A DNA stretch of 64,000 bases from Plantibacter sp. PA-3-X8 (GTDB lineage Bacteria; Actinomycetota; Actinomycetes; Actinomycetales; Microbacteriaceae), in the NCBI RefSeq assembly GCF_003856975.1, contig NZ_CP033107.1, forward strand, positions 2,666,001 through 2,730,000, written 5' to 3'. The position numbers and the translations under genes are program-made. The notes under the pieces were generated by a model that was not told the DNA's origin, did not search any database, and saw only the letters and a list, made by a program, of their open reading frames with translations. Shown piece by piece: positions 1 to 8,602 of the stretch (positions within the stretch are counted from its first letter, which is position 1; the number at the start of each line of letters is the position of its first letter).

Positions 1-798
1 GGTCGGGTCGTCGTGATCGTGCACCGAGCGCGCCATGCCCAGCGTCCTCGTGACGACCGGCTCCAGTCGACGCAGCAGCAGGCGCTGACGGTCGAGCTCG
101 TCACGGTGCCTCGATCGACGAGGGTTGAGCAGCAGGCTGTCATCACCTTCCTTCACCGCGGCGATCGCCCGGTCTCGCAGGGGCTTCAACGCCCGGGCCT
201 CCTGGAGCAGCGCCACCAGCTCCGCGTCCGTGTTCGCACGCGTGAGTGAGGTGGCGAGATGGTCCAGGGTGTCGGCGCACGCGAGCGCGAGGGTGGTCAC
301 CGCCTCCTTCGCGGGAGCGAGGAGGACCGGTGCGACGAGGACGACGTTGACGAGGAGTCCGATGCCCGCGCCGAGCACGGTCTCGACGATCCGCGCGACC
401 GCGTAGTCCGGGGTCGCAGCGCCGATCGACAGCACCAGCATCGCGCTGATCGGGATCTGGTTGGCGGATCCGGGCCCGAGGCGGAGGACCCATCCGAGCA
501 GGATGGAGATGACGATGGCCAGGAGCACGATCCAGGCGGAGTGTCCGAAGACGATCCCGATGGCCGTCGCGAGGATGACGCCCGTGATGACCCCGAGGCT
601 GCGCTCGAGCGCCTTCCCGAACGACTGGTTGACGCTCGGCTGCACCACGAGGATCGCCGCGATGGCGGCGAAGACCGGGAGCTGGCCCGGGATGATCGTG
701 ATCGCGACGATCCAGGACGCGACGGCGGCCAGCGCCGTCTTCAGCACCTGGAGCAGAGGCAGCCGCGATCTGATGCGCAGGACGGGGACGACGGACAT
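1..798 (-). CDS. FUSC-family membrane protein (partial, runs off the window)
   Basis: The minus-strand frame from an ATG at 798 stays open to base 1 (266 codons), so the C-terminus lies outside the window. Residues about 20-160 form closely spaced hydrophobic segments with short Gly/Pro turns, then a charged, arginine-rich cytoplasmic stretch begins. This layout and motifs such as VVQPSVNQSFGKALER match the FUSC / aromatic acid exporter N-terminal family, whose characterised members export aromatic acids. The substrate here is not deducible. It lies 8 nt downstream of the App1-like gene, so the two are probably co-transcribed. Confidence 0.75.
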   Translation of the reverse strand, partial: MSVVPVLRIRSRLPLLQVLKTALAAVASWIVAITIIPGQLPVFAAIAAILVVQPSVNQSFGKALERSLGVITGVILATAIGIVFGHSAWIVLLAIVISILLGWVLRLGPGSANQIPISAMLVLSIGAATPDYAVARIVETVLGAGIGLLVNVVLVAPVLLAPAKEAVTTLALACADTLDHLATSLTRANTDAELVALLQEARALKPLRDRAIAAVKEGDDSLLLNPRRSRHRDELDRQRLLLRRLEPVVTRTLGMARSVHDHDDPT

Positions 799-806
799 CG
801 GTGCCG

Positions 807-1844
807 TCAGAGCTTGTCGTGGAGCTGGTCGAGCAGTTCTGCGCCGTTCCCCGCGTAGACCCAGGGGGCGCCCTCGTGCTGGGCACCGACCTTCGAGCGC
901 CCACCGGCGAGGACCGCCTCACCGGGGGAGAGCTGACGGATCGCCACGGCGGCGACGCGGTCGGGGTGGCGTTCCTCGAAGCTCCGGTAGAGGGCTTCGT
1001 CGTGCTGTCCGTCGTCGCCGACGAGCAGCCACCGCAGACGCGGGAAGTCCTCGGCGAACCGGTCGAGGTTGTTGCGCTTGTGCTCGCGACCGCTGCGGAA
1101 GAAGCGGTCGTGCGTCGGACCCCAGTCGGTGAGGAGGAGGGCGCCGGCGGGGTAGAGGTTGCGCGAGAGGAACCGGGTCAGCGTCGGGGCGACGTTCCAG
1201 GCGCCGGTGGAGAGGTAGATGATCGGGGAGCCCGGGTGTTCGCGGGCCGTGCGCTCGAGGAAGACCGCCATGCCGGGCACCGGTGTCCTGGCGTGCTCGT
1301 CGAGGACGAAGGTGTTCCAGGCCGCGACGAGTGGGCGGGGGAGCGCCGTCACCATCACGGTGTCGTCGATGTCGGACACGATGCCGAACTCGATGTCGTC
1401 GGCGACGATGAAGACCGGCGCTTCGACCGGGTCGCTGCCCTCCGAACTCAGGCGGAGGGTGTGCCAGCCGGGGGTGAGTGACACCTGGACCACCGCGTCG
1501 ACCACTCCGCCCCGGTCGCCCGTGACCGTGTGACGCTGTCCGTCGACCTCCACCTCGACCGTCGGGTCGGCGATGCTCAGCGCGAAGAAGCTCTTCCAGC
1601 CGCGCACCTTCTGCTGCGGTTGGACGGTGGTCTTGCCCGGTTCCGCCAGGACGACCCTGGCCAGGACACGGATCCAGGACGTCGATCCGTAGCCGGTGAA
1701 GGGGATGACCGCCGCCTCGCGCCCGTGCCGCCTCGCACGACGCTGGCGGCGCAACTGGACGGCGTCCTCCATCCGTGCGGCGAAGTGCCGGATCTGCTCG
1801 GCGGCGTCGGAGGAGGCCGTTGGACGATCGTCGGATGCCTTCAC
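807..1844 (-). CDS. App1-like phosphatase (DUF2183 domain)
   Basis: 345 residues from a GTG. The signature DIDDT at residues 158-162 is the DxDxT nucleophile motif of the HAD-like phosphatase domain found in App1 (yeast phosphatidate phosphatase) and bacterial DUF2183 proteins. An N-terminal beta-rich domain (about 45-150) precedes the catalytic part, as in bacterial relatives. A second conserved block, LLVGDDGQHDEALY near residue 280, fits the acidic HAD motif. Probable substrates are phospholipid-type phosphates, but bacterial members are poorly characterised. No signal peptide is seen. It starts a minus-strand unit with the FUSC gene and has its own -10 box just before the start. Confidence 0.8.
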   Translation of the reverse strand: MKASDDRPTASSDAAEQIRHFAARMEDAVQLRRQRRARRHGREAAVIPFTGYGSTSWIRVLARVVLAEPGKTTVQPQQKVRGWKSFFALSIADPTVEVEVDGQRHTVTGDRGGVVDAVVQVSLTPGWHTLRLSSEGSDPVEAPVFIVADDIEFGIVSDIDDTVMVTALPRPLVAAWNTFVLDEHARTPVPGMAVFLERTAREHPGSPIIYLSTGAWNVAPTLTRFLSRNLYPAGALLLTDWGPTHDRFFRSGREHKRNNLDRFAEDFPRLRWLLVGDDGQHDEALYRSFEERHPDRVAAVAIRQLSPGEAVLAGGRSKVGAQHEGAPWVYAGNGAELLDQLHDKL

Positions 1845-1850
1845 GCGTTC

Positions 1851-1856
1851 AGTCTG
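1851..1856 (-). promoter_or_regulatory. -10 box of the App1-like gene (leaderless)
   Basis: On the minus strand CAGACT is followed by 6 nt and then the GTG start at 1844, placing the predicted transcription start at or next to the start codon. The identical box and spacing precede fabD. No clear -35 box is seen. Confidence 0.5.
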
Positions 1857-1905
1857 TCATGCCGGTGCGTCCGGCCCGCCGTCTCGCGGCGATGACGGTC
1901 GTCTG

Positions 1906-2586
1906 CTACTGGGGCGTCGAGCCGTCGTCGGGTGGTGTCGCGTCCTCCTGGGCCAGCATGTGTCGCTCCTCGCTCCGCTGGAGGAGTCGCTTCACGACGA
2001 GGACCACGACGGCGAAGACGACGATGATGCCGACGAAGACGTAGCCCGCCCAGTGGAGGCGGTCCGACAGCTCGCGATAGCTGCCCGCGGCCAATGCGCC
2101 GACGGAGACGTAGGCCGAGGACCAGATGACGCAGGCGGGCAGCGTCCAGGAGATGAAGCGTCGGTAGCTCATCGTGCTCATCCCGACCGTGAGGGGGATG
2201 AGTGAGTGCAGGACCGGGAGGAACCGCGAGATGAAGACGGCGATGCCGCCCCGCCGGTCGAGATAGCGCTCAGCACGGGCCCAGTGCCGCTCGCCGATGC
2301 GGCGGCCGAGTCTGCTGGTACGGATGCGCGGGCCGAATAAGCGGCCGAGCGCGAACCCGACGGACTCGCCGATGAGCGCTCCGGTGATGACGACGAGGAT
2401 CATCGAGATCCACTGGACGGGTCCGACGACGGCGGTGCTGGCGACGATGACGACTGTGTCGCCCGGGACGACGAGGCCGACGAGGACCGAGGTCTCGAGC
2501 ATGATGCCGACGCCGGCGAGGATCGTGCGCGTCACGGGGTCGACGCTCTGCACCAGGTCGAGGAGCCAGCCGAGCACGTCGTTCAC
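1906..2586 (-). CDS. DedA family membrane protein
   Basis: 226 residues from a GTG. It has the DedA/SNARE-associated (VTT) domain: an N-terminal amphipathic segment, the glycine-rich GDTVVI region, a GALIGESVGFALGRLFG block and the conserved RFLPVLHSLIPLTVG motif with an essential-type arginine. DedA proteins are inner-membrane proteins of about 200-230 residues linked to lipid carrier (undecaprenyl phosphate) or phospholipid translocation and to membrane potential maintenance. The arginine-rich loop and C-terminal transmembrane helix are present, so the protein looks intact. It is divergent from cydA. Assignment to family is firm, exact substrate unknown. Confidence 0.9.
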   Translation of the reverse strand: MNDVLGWLLDLVQSVDPVTRTILAGVGIMLETSVLVGLVVPGDTVVIVASTAVVGPVQWISMILVVITGALIGESVGFALGRLFGPRIRTSRLGRRIGERHWARAERYLDRRGGIAVFISRFLPVLHSLIPLTVGMSTMSYRRFISWTLPACVIWSSAYVSVGALAAGSYRELSDRLHWAGYVFVGIIVVFAVVVLVVKRLLQRSEERHMLAQEDATPPDDGSTPQ

Positions 2587-2593
2587 GGATCGA

Positions 2594-2599
2594 AGCCTA
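2594..2599 (-). promoter_or_regulatory. -10 box of the dedA-like gene
   Basis: TAGGCT on the minus strand lies 7 nt before the GTG start at 2586, so the transcript is probably leaderless. No Shine-Dalgarno sequence could fit in this gap. Confidence 0.5.
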
Positions 2600-2652
2600 G
2601 TGCGGCAGGTGTGGGACGGGCTCCGAAACCCCTGTTAGGACACCCTTGGATG

Positions 2653-2687
2653 TGTGGTCTGACCACAGGCGCGAATTCGGGTACGAT
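2653..2687 (+). promoter_or_regulatory. cydABDC promoter with overlapping palindromic operator
   Basis: A -35 box CTGACC (2659-2664), a 17-nt spacer and a -10 box TACGAT (2682-2687) form a good promoter about 100 nt before cydA. The -35 box sits inside a perfect palindrome, TGTGGTCTGACCACA (2653-2667), with 7-bp arms around one base. The core TGGTCTGACCA resembles operators of FadR-subfamily GntR regulators; it does not match the canonical Rex or CRP/GlxR spacing. Position over the -35 suggests repression. The regulator is not encoded nearby. Confidence 0.6.
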
Positions 2688-2787
2688 TGGTGTCGACGAC
2701 ATGGATCGAAGCCACGGGGATGACCACCCCGATCGGGCCGCACCTGCGCCGCCTTCCCTGGATGCCGCGAAAAATGGAGTGTTCATC

Positions 2788-4209
2788 GTGAACGACCTAC
2801 TCGACCCGCTACTGCTGTCCCGCTGGCAGTTCGGCCTCACCACCGTCTACCACTTCATCTTCGTGCCGCTGACCATCGGCATGGCCGTGACGGTCGCCGG
2901 GTTCCAGACCGCCTGGGTCCGGACCGGCAAGCTGCACTACCTGCAGCTCACGCGGTTCTTCGGGAAGATCTTCCTCATCAACTTCGCCATGGGCGTCGTG
3001 ACGGGCATCGTCCAGGAGTTCCAGTTCGGCATGAACTGGTCCACCTACTCCAGGTTCGTCGGCGACGTCTTCGGCGCGCCGCTGGCACTCGAGGGCCTGC
3101 TCGCGTTCTTCCTCGAGGCGACGTTCATCGGACTCTGGATCTTCGGCTGGGACAAGCTGTCACCGAAGCTGCACCTCGCCACCATCTGGATCGTGGCACT
3201 CGGCACCGTGCTGTCGGCCTACTTCATCATCGCGGCGAACGCCTTCATGCAGAACCCGGTCGCCTTCCGGATCAACGAGGAGCGAGGCCGCGCCGAGCTC
3301 ACGAACATCTGGGAGCTGCTGACCAACAAGGTCGCCCTGGCCGCCTTCCCGCACACGATCTTCGCGTGCTTCATGGTCTCCGCAGCCGTCATCATCACCG
3401 CTGCGGCCTGGCACCTCGCCCGGGGCCAGCACGTCGAGGCGATGCGCCCGGCGCTCAAGGTCGGTGCGTGGAGCATGCTCCTCGCGGGTGGTGCCACGAT
3501 GCTCGCCGGCGACCAGCTCAGCCTCGCCATGGTCGAGACCCAGCCGATGAAGATGGCGGCTGCGGAGGCGATGTACAACACGGCGAGCGGTGCCGACGCC
3601 TCGTTCTCGATCTTCACCCTCGGCACACCCGACGGTGTCCACGAGCTCTTCTCGATCCGCATCCCGTACCTCCTGTCGTTCCTCTCGACCCACACCTTCG
3701 ACGGCACGGTGGAGGGCATCAACGACCTGCAGGCGCAGTACACCCAGCTCTACGGTCCGGGCGACTACTCGCCCGTCATCTGGGTCACCTACTGGGCGTT
3801 CCGCTGGATGATCGGCCTCGGCCTCGCCTCGATGCTCGTCGCGGCAGCCGGTCTCTGGTTCACTCGCAAGGGCCGCGAGCCGAAGCGCTGGATGTGGCGC
3901 GTCGCGGTCTGGGCCGTCCCGATGCCGTTCCTCGCCATGACCATGGGCTGGGTCTTCACCGAGATGGGCCGCCAGCCGTGGATCGTCTTCAGCCTGTTGA
4001 AGACGGAGGACGCGGTCTCGCCGAACACCACCGGCCTCGATGTCCTGATCTCGTTGATCGCCTTCACCGTCGTCTACGGATCGCTGCTCGTCGTCGAGTT
4101 CGGTCTCCTGAAGAAGACGATCAAGGCCGGGCCCGACCCGATCGAGCTGTCCGAACCCGACGAGGACGGCGTGCAGAAGCCCGCCGCCCCCGCGACCACG
4201 GTCTACTAG
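2788..4209 (+). CDS. cydA: Cytochrome bd ubiquinol oxidase subunit I
   Basis: 473 residues from a GTG at 2788, chosen because GGAG lies 8 nt upstream and the protein then begins like other CydA proteins (LLDPLLLSRWQFGLTT). An in-frame ATG at 2701 is an alternative. CydA binds hemes b558, b595 and d and oxidises menaquinol or ubiquinol while reducing oxygen to water. Visible landmarks are a heme-ligand-type His22, several transmembrane helices, and the conserved GRQPW motif near residue 394. It is first in the cydABDC cluster, with cydB starting 9 nt after the stop. Confidence 0.96.
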   Translation: MNDLLDPLLLSRWQFGLTTVYHFIFVPLTIGMAVTVAGFQTAWVRTGKLHYLQLTRFFGKIFLINFAMGVVTGIVQEFQFGMNWSTYSRFVGDVFGAPLALEGLLAFFLEATFIGLWIFGWDKLSPKLHLATIWIVALGTVLSAYFIIAANAFMQNPVAFRINEERGRAELTNIWELLTNKVALAAFPHTIFACFMVSAAVIITAAAWHLARGQHVEAMRPALKVGAWSMLLAGGATMLAGDQLSLAMVETQPMKMAAAEAMYNTASGADASFSIFTLGTPDGVHELFSIRIPYLLSFLSTHTFDGTVEGINDLQAQYTQLYGPGDYSPVIWVTYWAFRWMIGLGLASMLVAAAGLWFTRKGREPKRWMWRVAVWAVPMPFLAMTMGWVFTEMGRQPWIVFSLLKTEDAVSPNTTGLDVLISLIAFTVVYGSLLVVEFGLLKKTIKAGPDPIELSEPDEDGVQKPAAPATTVY

Positions 4210-4218
4210 GAGCACATC

Positions 4219-5223
4219 ATGGACCTCACGATTCTCTGGTTCTGGATCATCGCCGCACTGTTCGTCGGCTACTTCGTCCTCGACGGCTTCGACTTCGGCG
4301 TCGGCATGACGATCCCCTTCCTCGGGAAGGACGAGACCGACCGCCGGATGCTCATCAACACCATCGGGCCGGTCTGGGACCTCAACGAGACCTGGCTGAT
4401 CGTCGCCGGTGCGAGCCTCTTCGCCGCCTTCCCCGAGTGGTACGCGACCCTGTTCAGCGGCTTCTACCTCCCGCTGTTGTTCATCCTCCTCGCGCTCATC
4501 ATCAGAGGGGTGTCGTTCGAGTACCGGCACCAGCGGCCGGAAGCCTCCTGGAAACGGCGCTTCGACCTCATGATCATCGTGGGCTCGGCCCTGCCGGCCT
4601 TCCTCTGGGGCGTCGCCTTCGCGAACATCGTCCAGGGCGTCCCGCTCGATGCCGACCACAACTTCACCGGTACGCTCTTCACCCTGCTCAACCCGTACGG
4701 CATCCTCGGCGGTCTCACGACGCTCGTGCTCTTCTTCGCCCACGGAGCCGTGTTCGCCTCGCTGAAGACCGAGGGCGACATCCGCGAGCGCGCTCGCCGC
4801 CTCGCGGGCCGCGCCGGGCTCGTCGCCATCATGCTCGCCGCGTCGTTCCTCGGGTGGACCGTCCTGGCGCACTTCTCGCTCCCGGTGTTGATCCTCGCGG
4901 CCATCGCAGCGGTCTCGCTCATCAGCGCCTGGTTCGCGAACAGCCGTGGGCTGGAAGGCCGTGCGTTCGCGCTCATGGCCGTGACCGTCGCGGCGGCCGT
5001 GCTCACTCTGTTCACCGCGCTCTTCCCAGCGGTGATGCCGGCGAGCAACGACCCGGCGAACAGCCTGACGATCGCGAACGCCTCCTCGACGGAGTACACC
5101 CTCACGGTGATGTCGTGGACCGCCCTGATCTTCCTGCCGCTGATCCTCGCCTACCAGGGATGGACGTACTGGGTGTTCCGCAAGCGCATCACGCGGAAGC
5201 ACATCGAAGCCGCCGCGCACTAA
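4219..5223 (+). CDS. cydB: Cytochrome bd ubiquinol oxidase subunit II
   Basis: 334 residues from an ATG preceded by AGGAG. The N-terminus LWFWIIAALFVGYFVLDGFD is the standard CydB opening, followed by GVGM and the conserved GPVWDLNETWLI block; about eight to nine transmembrane helices follow. CydB is the structural partner of CydA in the membrane-bound bd oxidase, the high-affinity terminal oxidase used at low oxygen or under nitrosative stress. Length is normal. It is followed after 9 nt by cydD, so subunits and the assembly transporter are made from one transcript. Confidence 0.96.
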   Translation: MDLTILWFWIIAALFVGYFVLDGFDFGVGMTIPFLGKDETDRRMLINTIGPVWDLNETWLIVAGASLFAAFPEWYATLFSGFYLPLLFILLALIIRGVSFEYRHQRPEASWKRRFDLMIIVGSALPAFLWGVAFANIVQGVPLDADHNFTGTLFTLLNPYGILGGLTTLVLFFAHGAVFASLKTEGDIRERARRLAGRAGLVAIMLAASFLGWTVLAHFSLPVLILAAIAAVSLISAWFANSRGLEGRAFALMAVTVAAAVLTLFTALFPAVMPASNDPANSLTIANASSTEYTLTVMSWTALIFLPLILAYQGWTYWVFRKRITRKHIEAAAH

Positions 5224-5232
5224 CCTGTCATC

Positions 5233-6939
5233 GTGCGCCCCCTCGATCCGCGACTGCTCCGCTATGCCCGCGGAGCCCGGTCGATCCTCGGACTCGGCGC
5301 GGTCATCGCGCTCGTCCAGACCGCCTGCACGCTCGGGTTCGCCTGGTTCGTGGCCCAGCTCGTGTCCCGGTCGATCGCGGGGGATCCGGTCGAGGAGCTC
5401 CTGCCGTCGCTCTGGCTGCTGATCGGCATCGTGGTGCTGCGTGCCGGGACCGTCCTGGCATCCGACTCGGTGAACGCCCGTGGCTCCGCGATCGTCCGCA
5501 GTCAGTTGCGACGGGCCCTCGCGGGCGCGTTCGAGACGCTCGGGCCGGGTTGGGTCTCGCGTCGGAGCTCTGCCGCCCTGACGACCGTGGCTGGCCGCGG
5601 GCTCGACGCCCTGGACGCGTACTTCGGTCGCTATGTCCCGCAGCTCATCCTCACGGCGATCGCCATGCCGATCATCGCTGCGGTGATCTTCTTCCAGGAC
5701 CCGCTCAGCGGCATCACGGTGATCGTGACACTCCCGCTGATCCCCGTCTTCATGATCCTCATCGGATTCGCGACCCAGGCGGTGCAGCGGCGCCAGTGGG
5801 AGACCCTGGCCCATCTGTCGCGCGGGTTCCTCGAGCTCGTCGCGGGCATGGCGACCCTCAAGCTGTTCGGTCGGCAGCACCGGCAGGTGCAGCGGGTCCG
5901 AACCGTCACCGAGGAGTACCGCGTCGAGACCATGAAGGTCCTGCGGTTTTCGTTCGTGAGCGGCTTCGCCCTCGAACTGCTGTCGAGTCTCGCCGTCGCC
6001 GTGGTCGCGGTCGGCATCGGCCTCCGGCTCCTCGACGGCTCGCTCCTCCTCGGAACGGGGCTCTTCGTCCTGATCCTGGCCCCGGAGGCCTTCCTGCCAC
6101 TGCGGAACGTCGGCGCGAACTACCACGCTGCCGCGGAGGGGGTCACCGCCGCCGAGGAGGTCTTCGAGATCCTCGATGAGGCGAAGGCCGTCCGCGAATC
6201 CCCGTCCGTTCCTGATCAGCTCGGCGCACCGGCGACAGCAGGCGACTCCGTTCGCCGGACGTCTGGCCTGGTGCTCGACGGTCTCGGGGTGCAATACGAC
6301 GAGCTGCGGGTGTTGGACGACCTCGACGCGACGTTCCCGGCCGGCGTGGTGACGGCTGTCGTCGGCGCCAGCGGAGCCGGGAAGACGAGCATGGCGTCGG
6401 CGATCCTCGGATTCGTGGACGCCACCGGATCGATCCTGCACGACGGAGGACGCATGTCGCCCACGCCTGGTGGACGACGCTGGCTGTCGTGGGCGCCGCA
6501 GCGTCCGGTCCTCATCGCGGGGACGGTCGGCAGCAACGTCGCGCTGGGCGATGACGCACCCGACGAGGTGCTCATCGTCGAGGCGTTGTCAGCACTCGGG
6601 CTGTCCGCGCTGCCACTCGGACACCCCATCGGCGCAGTCGGCGACGGCGTGAGCGGTGGACAGGCGCAACGGATCGCGATCGCGAGAGCCCTGTACCGGC
6701 TGCGGCGCACCCCGGCGGATGCCGGAACGCCGGTGCTGCTGCTCGACGAACCGAGCTCGGCGCTCGACGCCGCGTCCGAGGCGCTCGTCATCGACGCCGC
6801 GCGCGACGCCGCTCGGGCCGGGGCGGCCGTCATCGTCATCACCCATCGACCGTCGATCGTCGAACACGCGGATGTCGTGCTCGAGATCTGCCAGCGGTCG
6901 GAACGCGTCCAGGACGACGAGGTGATGCTCCATGGATGA
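5233..6939 (+). CDS. cydD: Thiol reductant ABC exporter subunit CydD
   Basis: 568 residues from a GTG. An N-terminal ABC type-1 transmembrane domain (about 1-310) is fused to a nucleotide-binding domain with Walker A GASGAGKT near residue 380, signature SGGQAQR near 473 and Walker B LLLDEP near 501. CydDC exports glutathione/cysteine-type thiols or heme-related ligands and is needed to assemble cytochrome bd. The gene overlaps cydC by 8 nt, consistent with translational coupling of the two halves of the heterodimer. Some actinobacteria fuse cydD and cydC; here they are separate. Confidence 0.92.
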   Translation: MRPLDPRLLRYARGARSILGLGAVIALVQTACTLGFAWFVAQLVSRSIAGDPVEELLPSLWLLIGIVVLRAGTVLASDSVNARGSAIVRSQLRRALAGAFETLGPGWVSRRSSAALTTVAGRGLDALDAYFGRYVPQLILTAIAMPIIAAVIFFQDPLSGITVIVTLPLIPVFMILIGFATQAVQRRQWETLAHLSRGFLELVAGMATLKLFGRQHRQVQRVRTVTEEYRVETMKVLRFSFVSGFALELLSSLAVAVVAVGIGLRLLDGSLLLGTGLFVLILAPEAFLPLRNVGANYHAAAEGVTAAEEVFEILDEAKAVRESPSVPDQLGAPATAGDSVRRTSGLVLDGLGVQYDELRVLDDLDATFPAGVVTAVVGASGAGKTSMASAILGFVDATGSILHDGGRMSPTPGGRRWLSWAPQRPVLIAGTVGSNVALGDDAPDEVLIVEALSALGLSALPLGHPIGAVGDGVSGGQAQRIAIARALYRLRRTPADAGTPVLLLDEPSSALDAASEALVIDAARDAARAGAAVIVITHRPSIVEHADVVLEICQRSERVQDDEVMLHG

Positions 6940-8602
6940 GCGCGTCCGACAGATCATCCGACTGGCGCAGCCGCCGGCTCGCCGCTTCGTCCCTGGCCTC
7001 CTGGCCGGCATCCTCTCCGCGGGCGCCGCCGTCGCCCTCCTCGCTTCGAGCGCGTTCCTCATCACGAAGGCCGCCGAGCAGCCCTCGATCGTCGAGCTGG
7101 GTGTCGCCGTCGTCGGGGTGCGCGCGTTCGCTCTGGCCCGGGCGTCCTTCCGATACCTCGAACGCCTGCTGAGCCACGATGCTGCATTCCGTCAATTGGC
7201 GCAGCTGCGCGCCGGCATGATCGAACGCGTCATCCCGGTGGCTCCCGACGGACTGCAGCTGACCGGCCGGGGCGACCTCCTCACCCGCCTGGTGACCGAT
7301 GTGGACGAGCTGCAGAACGTGCCGTTGCGGGTCGTCCAACCACTGGTGGTCTCGGGTGTCGTCGCCGGAGCCTCCGTCATCCTCACGACCGTGCTGCTCC
7401 CGGCCGCCGGGATCGCGCTCGCGGTCTGCCTCGTCGCGGCGTTCCTCGTCTCGTGGTTGCTCGTGAGTCGGGTGGCGGCGCGCGCCGAACGCGAACTCGC
7501 GCCGCTGCGCGGTGCGCTGTCGGAAGCCCTGCTCGAACTCGTGACCGGGCTCGACGTGCTGACCGCTTACGGCGCGGTCGACGCCGCGCGGGCACGGATC
7601 GAACATGCCGACGCGGCACTCACGCGCGCGATGGTGCGGCGGGCCGCGGGCGCCGGGGTTGCCGGCGCCGTCCTCTCCCTGGCTTCCGGGGCGTCCGTCG
7701 TCGCGGCGCTGTGGGCAGGCATGCCGGCGCTGGGAACGATCGGCGGCCCCGCGCTCACCGTGATCGTCCTCGTCCCGCTCGCCGTGTTCGAGGTCTGCGC
7801 GATGGTGCCCCTCGCGTTCGGGGCTTGGCGGGAGGCGGTCGCGAGCGCCGAGCGCGTGGCGGACGCGGTCCCGAGCGATCGACCCGACGAGATCCCGGAC
7901 GAGGACACCGGCAGCATCCTCACGCCGACCTTCGACGGCGTCATGCTCGAGGCGGAGCACCTCAGCGCGCGGTGGCCCGGGAGTACGACGGCGGCGCTCG
8001 CACCGATCAGCTTCCGGCTGTCGGCCGGCGACCGGCTGCTCGTCGAAGGCGACAGCGGAGCCGGAAAGACCACCCTGGCGCACGCCCTCGTCCGCTTCCT
8101 CGAGTACGAGGGTGGGTACCGCGTCGGCGGCGTCGAGGCACGCGACCTCCGCCCGGACACGCTGCGCGAGTCGGTCGGGCTCGTCGAGCAGCGTCCGTTC
8201 CTCTTCGACGCCGACATCCGCCAGAACCTCCTCTTCGCCAGGGACACGGCCGACGACGCTGAACTCGAGGCCGTGCTGGAGCGGGTCGGGCTCTCGTCCT
8301 GGCTCGCCGAACGCGGCGGACTCGACCGCCCGGTGGGGGAGCACGGCGCGCTCGTCTCCGGAGGGCAGGCGCAACGCATCGCCCTCGCCCGTGCGCTCCT
8401 CCGCGAGTTCCCCGTGCTCGTGCTCGACGAGCCGACCGCCAACGTCGATCCCGAGCGCGCGACCGCCCTGCTCGAGGACCTGCTCGGTGTCGCGGGATCC
8501 GAGGGCCGTGCGGTCATCGTGATCTCCCACACGCCGGTCCCCGACAGCCTCGTGACCGGTCGCCTCCGGATCGTCGCGCCGCCGATCGCGGCCGTCGGCT
8601 GA
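6932..8602 (+). CDS. cydC: Thiol reductant ABC exporter subunit CydC
   Basis: 556 residues from an ATG that lies inside the end of cydD. It repeats the same architecture: membrane domain (about 1-310), Walker A GDSGAGKT near 373, signature VSGGQAQR near 475 and Walker B VLVLDEP near 497. It forms a heterodimer with CydD. The TGA stop overlaps the ATG of pabB by one base, so pabB is probably translated from the same message, which is an unusual partner for the oxidase genes. Confidence 0.92.
   Translation: MDERVRQIIRLAQPPARRFVPGLLAGILSAGAAVALLASSAFLITKAAEQPSIVELGVAVVGVRAFALARASFRYLERLLSHDAAFRQLAQLRAGMIERVIPVAPDGLQLTGRGDLLTRLVTDVDELQNVPLRVVQPLVVSGVVAGASVILTTVLLPAAGIALAVCLVAAFLVSWLLVSRVAARAERELAPLRGALSEALLELVTGLDVLTAYGAVDAARARIEHADAALTRAMVRRAAGAGVAGAVLSLASGASVVAALWAGMPALGTIGGPALTVIVLVPLAVFEVCAMVPLAFGAWREAVASAERVADAVPSDRPDEIPDEDTGSILTPTFDGVMLEAEHLSARWPGSTTAALAPISFRLSAGDRLLVEGDSGAGKTTLAHALVRFLEYEGGYRVGGVEARDLRPDTLRESVGLVEQRPFLFDADIRQNLLFARDTADDAELEAVLERVGLSSWLAERGGLDRPVGEHGALVSGGQAQRIALARALLREFPVLVLDEPTANVDPERATALLEDLLGVAGSEGRAVIVISHTPVPDSLVTGRLRIVAPPIAAVG

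Noticed and set aside
3160..6441. Long minus-strand open frame of 1093 codons
   Set aside because: It lies antisense to cydA, cydB and cydD, is extremely Arg/Asp/Glu/His-rich and shows no domain; it is a by-product of high GC content.
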